Positions 61,150 through 64,000 of a DNA stretch of 64,000 nt are shown piece by piece. The number at the start of each line of letters is the position of its first letter. Positions within the stretch are counted from its first letter, which is position 1. The notes under the pieces were generated by a model. That model was not told the origin of the DNA. It did not search any database and saw only the letters and a list, made by a program, of their open reading frames with translations. The stretch comes from Jacaranda mimosifolia (taxonomy: Eukaryota; Streptophyta; Magnoliopsida; Lamiales; Bignoniaceae): positions 12,107,246 through 12,171,245 of the forward strand of contig CM032119.1 in the NCBI GenBank assembly GCA_018894105.1. The letters run 5' to 3'. Position numbers and translations under genes: made by a program.

Positions 61150-64000
61150 TCCCGACCAGGGGAGTCAATAGGAAGATAGACTGCCCCATGGTGGTAACCC
61201 TCAAAATTGCCAACTTCGAGGTCAGAAAGATACTGGTCGATAATGGGAGCTCAGTGAACATCATGTTCTTGTCCACCTTGAACAGAATGAAATTAGGGAA
61301 GCTAAAGTTTGATCCGATCAGAACACCATTGGTTGGGTTTGGTGACTCCGAGATCATCCCTGAGGGATCCATCAATCTTTCCACCACATTTGGGCAAGGC
61401 CCCCGCAGTCGAACATTGATGATCAACTATCTGGTGGTCGACACCCCATTTGCATACAATGTCATCGTGGGTCGACCGGCTCTTAATGACTTCAGAGCCA
61501 TTGTCTCCACTTACCACATGAAGATAAAGTTCCCGACACCAGCTGGAGTAGGAGAACTCTTATATAACCTCAAGGATGCTTGACGCTGTTACACCATTTC
61601 AGTCGACTCTATCGAGCAGAAGAAAAGACCTGAATTGAAGCCCTCGGGGGATGCCCCAATAGCAAAACCCGAGGAGGACCTTCATCAAAGAAAAGAAAAC
61701 TGGAAGACACCAGGGTCGAGCTTATCGGCGTGTTCGAAATAATAGAGCTTGAACCTGGGAACCCTGACAAAACCACCAGGATCGAGAGTGATCTGGGGGA
61801 TCGACTGGAATGCCTTATGGTCGACTTTCTCCGAAGCAACATTGATGTTTTTGCGTGGAAAGCTGCAGATCTTTAGGGCATCGACCCCAATATCATTGTC
61901 CATCGACTCAACGTGGACCCAACTCACAAGCCAGTAAGGCAGAATACAAGAACCTTCAATGCTGAGAGGTCGCAAATCATCGAGGAGGAGGTTAACAAGC
62001 TCTTATAAGCAGGATATATTGTAGAAATTCAGTACCCTTCTTGGCTTTGTAATCTTGTACTTGTCCCTACAAATGATGGAAAATGGAAGATGTGTAATGA
62101 TTTCACTGACTTGAATAAAGCTTGCCCGAAAGATCCTTACCCCTTGCCTCGTATAGATTTGTTAGTTGATTCTACTGCTGGGTGTGAACTGCTCAATATG
62201 ATGGATGCCTTCCAAAGCTATTATCAAATATTTATGGCACCAGAAGACAGGGACAAAACCTCTTTCGTCATCCCCAACGGTGTATACTATTTTTTGGTCA
62301 TGCCTTTTGGACTTAAAAATGCAGGTGCAACATACCAAAGATTGGTCAACTTCATGTTCAAAAACAAGATTGGGAGGTCGATGGAGGTCTACGTCGACGA
62401 CATGATTGTAAAAACCGAGAAGGCCGAGGATCATCTGGCCGACCTTAGCCACACCTTTGCCATATTGAGGGCTTTCGGCATGAAACTCAACCCTAACAAA
62501 TGTACATTTGGTGTACGAGGAGGCAAGTTCCTCGGGTATATGGTCAGTCAGAGAGGGATCGAGGAAAATCCGCAGAAGATCCAAGCGATCCTCGACATCG
62601 CTCCACCCCGCACAGTTCAACAAGTTCAATGTTTAATTGGCAGGGTCATAGCCCTCGACAGATTCGTAGCTCGACTGGCTGATAAGAGCCTACCTTTCTT
62701 CAAAATCCTCAGAAATGCTAAGAAATCTGGGTTCTAGTGGGATCAACATTGTGATCAAGCTTTGGTAGAGCTCAAGCAATACCTGTCTTCGCCGCCCATG
62801 CTCGCCAAACCCGACCTGGGAGAAGTTTTACAGCTCTACCTAGCAGTGTCATCGGCCTTGATTAGTTCAGTGTTAACATCGAAAAGAGATGGGACCCCCC
62901 GTCCGGTGTATTATTGCAGCAATGTCTTGCATAGACCTGAGCACAATTATTTGGAGATCGAAAAGTTCGCTCTAGCCCTCGTCACGTCGGCCAAAAAGCT
63001 TCAGCCCTATTTTCAGTCCCATGCGATCATGGTGCTAACGAATCAACCGTTAAAGCAAGTGTTGTCGAGGCTCGACACTTTAGGTTGACTCACTAAATGG
63101 GCTATCAAGCTCAGGGAATTCGACATCACATTTCAACTACGGACTGCTATAAAAGCACAAGTCTTGGCCGACTTTATCGTCGAAAGACTCGACCTATCTA
63201 CGCAAAATGCTGACAACATCTCCGTATGGACCTTACATGTGGATGGATCAACAACCATGTCAGAAGGCGGGATAGGCGTATCCCTCCGTTCCCCGCTTGT
63301 TGAGGAGTATGATTTTGCAATAAAATTTGACTTATAGGTCACCAACAACGAAGTAGAATACGAAGCTCTCATTACAGGAATGCGTATGGCCACAACTCAT
63401 GGAGTCGAGCATCTCGCAGCATTCACTAATTCTCAGCTAGTCGCAGAGCAGGTCGAGGGCAATTTTGAGGCGAAGGAGCTCAAAATAACCCAATACCTGT
63501 CAGAAGTAAAACAATTACAGTAGTTGTTCAAGAGCTTCACCCTGAGCCAAGTCCGCCGAGCAGAGAAAGAACGAGCAGACGCGCTCTCGAAGCTCGCCAG
63601 CTCGATGAAGGGTACCAGAGAAAAGACCATAATATTTTTTGCGGCCGACAAACCTTGTGTCGGTGCCACCAATCAGAGCCTTGTCGGCTGTATCAAAGAG
63701 ATAACCCTCTCATGGCAAGAGCCAATCAAACTTTACTTGAGACAACGTACCCTACCCACCGACGATAGGGAGGCCCGCAGACTCAGAGGGCTGGCAGCCA
63801 AGTTTGCGCTAGATGAGCATGGACAGCTTTATAAGAGGTCGATATCAGGACCTCCACTAAGGTGTCTAGAACCCGATGAGGCCAACAAAGTCTTGCAGGA
63901 GATACATGCCGGCATCTGCGGCAACCATTTGGGTGGCCGATCTTTAGCACACAAGGTTGTCCGTTATGGTTATTTTTGGCCGACTTTATTACAGGACTCA
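61150..64000 (+). pseudogene. Tat pol: protease to integrase start, stops but a largely continuous frame
   Basis: Protease is at 61,188-61,583 (ILVDNGSSVNIMFLSTL; VGRPALNDFRAIVSTYHMK). RT is at about 61,960-62,737 (MCNDFTDLNKACPKDPYP; GVYYFLVMPFGLKNAGATY; EVYVDDMIVK with both catalytic Asp). Ty3-type RNase H runs to about 63,130, and the second archaeal-type RNase H is at about 63,225-63,560 (LHVDGSTTMSEGG; VTNNEVEYEAL). The integrase zinc finger begins at about 63,905 (HAGICGNHLGG). From 62,090 to the end one frame holds throughout; the breaks are in-frame stops at 62,735, about 63,086, about 63,334 and about 63,520, plus TAA at about 62,006. Compared with the first copy, this one is younger or better preserved. 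Confidence 0.85.

Larger units (their letters stand above)
60543..64000 (+). mobile_element. Second Tat-clade Ty3/gypsy element, 5' part, lacking PBS and gag
   Basis: The LTR-like start TGATATAGGTTGGCTCAAAT matches the start of the first Tat element. Further shared blocks are CCGCATTAAAT, GACGGGCGGCACGCCTCCGC, GGGCATCTCAGA and TTGACTTGAGCGTCGGAGGG. At about 61,130-61,155 the sequence passes directly from the LTR region (..GATTGCAGGATTCA) into the end of gag and the protease (..AGATAGACTGCCCCATGG). The last part of the LTR, the PBS and almost all of gag are absent, about 1.9 kb relative to the first element. It is inserted in the LTR at 59,003. The 3' half is outside the window. Confidence 0.85.

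Overview
The window is plant nuclear DNA, most likely from a dicot. It is AT-rich, contains one intron-bearing host gene with GT..AG junctions, and is otherwise almost entirely transposable elements of plant lineages: Ty3/gypsy Tat, chromovirus-like LTRs, Ty1/copia, hAT, CACTA and Tourist-type MITEs. There are no bacterial-type operons, CRISPR arrays or rRNA genes. The species cannot be named from the sequence.

Layout. 100-3433 is a solo LTR with a perfect 5-bp target duplication. 4.7-9.5 kb is a run of MITEs and one long foldback element. 9.7-11.1 kb holds a badly decayed coding tract of unknown origin. 12,487-35,971 reads best as one old Ty1/copia element on the minus strand, 23.5 kb long because other elements inserted into it: a hAT transposon in its 3' LTR (12,641-16,567), a hAT MITE in its 5' LTR (34,904-35,739), and a second solo LTR (26,181-29,112), a CACTA end and two further LTR fragments in its interior. 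36-39 kb is AT-rich with nothing recognised. 39,058-49,933 is a complete but dead Tat-clade Ty3/gypsy element with 806-bp LTRs, gag, pol with two RNase H domains, an 85-bp tandem repeat and an antisense extra ORF. Two CACTA MITEs follow.

The one host gene that looks functional is at 52,282-55,793. It is a four-exon BODYGUARD-type alpha/beta hydrolase of 472 aa with an intact Ser-Asp-His triad, and is the likely cuticle-related gene of this locus. 55.8-59.0 kb is plain AT-rich intergenic DNA. From 59,003 there is another chromovirus-type LTR. A second Tat element (60,543 to beyond the window end) has inserted into it; that element has lost its PBS and gag but keeps a pol frame broken only by in-frame stops.

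Four elements (two solo LTRs, the hAT element and the Tat element) have exact target duplications, which fixes their ends to the base. Several others have duplications with one mismatch. The nesting gives a relative insertion history. Many stop codons in the dead elements sit where the related copy or the family has Gln or Arg, as expected from C-to-T decay of methylated DNA. I did not find a clearly new biological system. The most unusual structures are the antisense coiled-coil ORF plus tandem repeat in the Tat element, a tRNA-like dimer inside the hAT element, and the PBS-less Tat derivative with a well-preserved pol frame.
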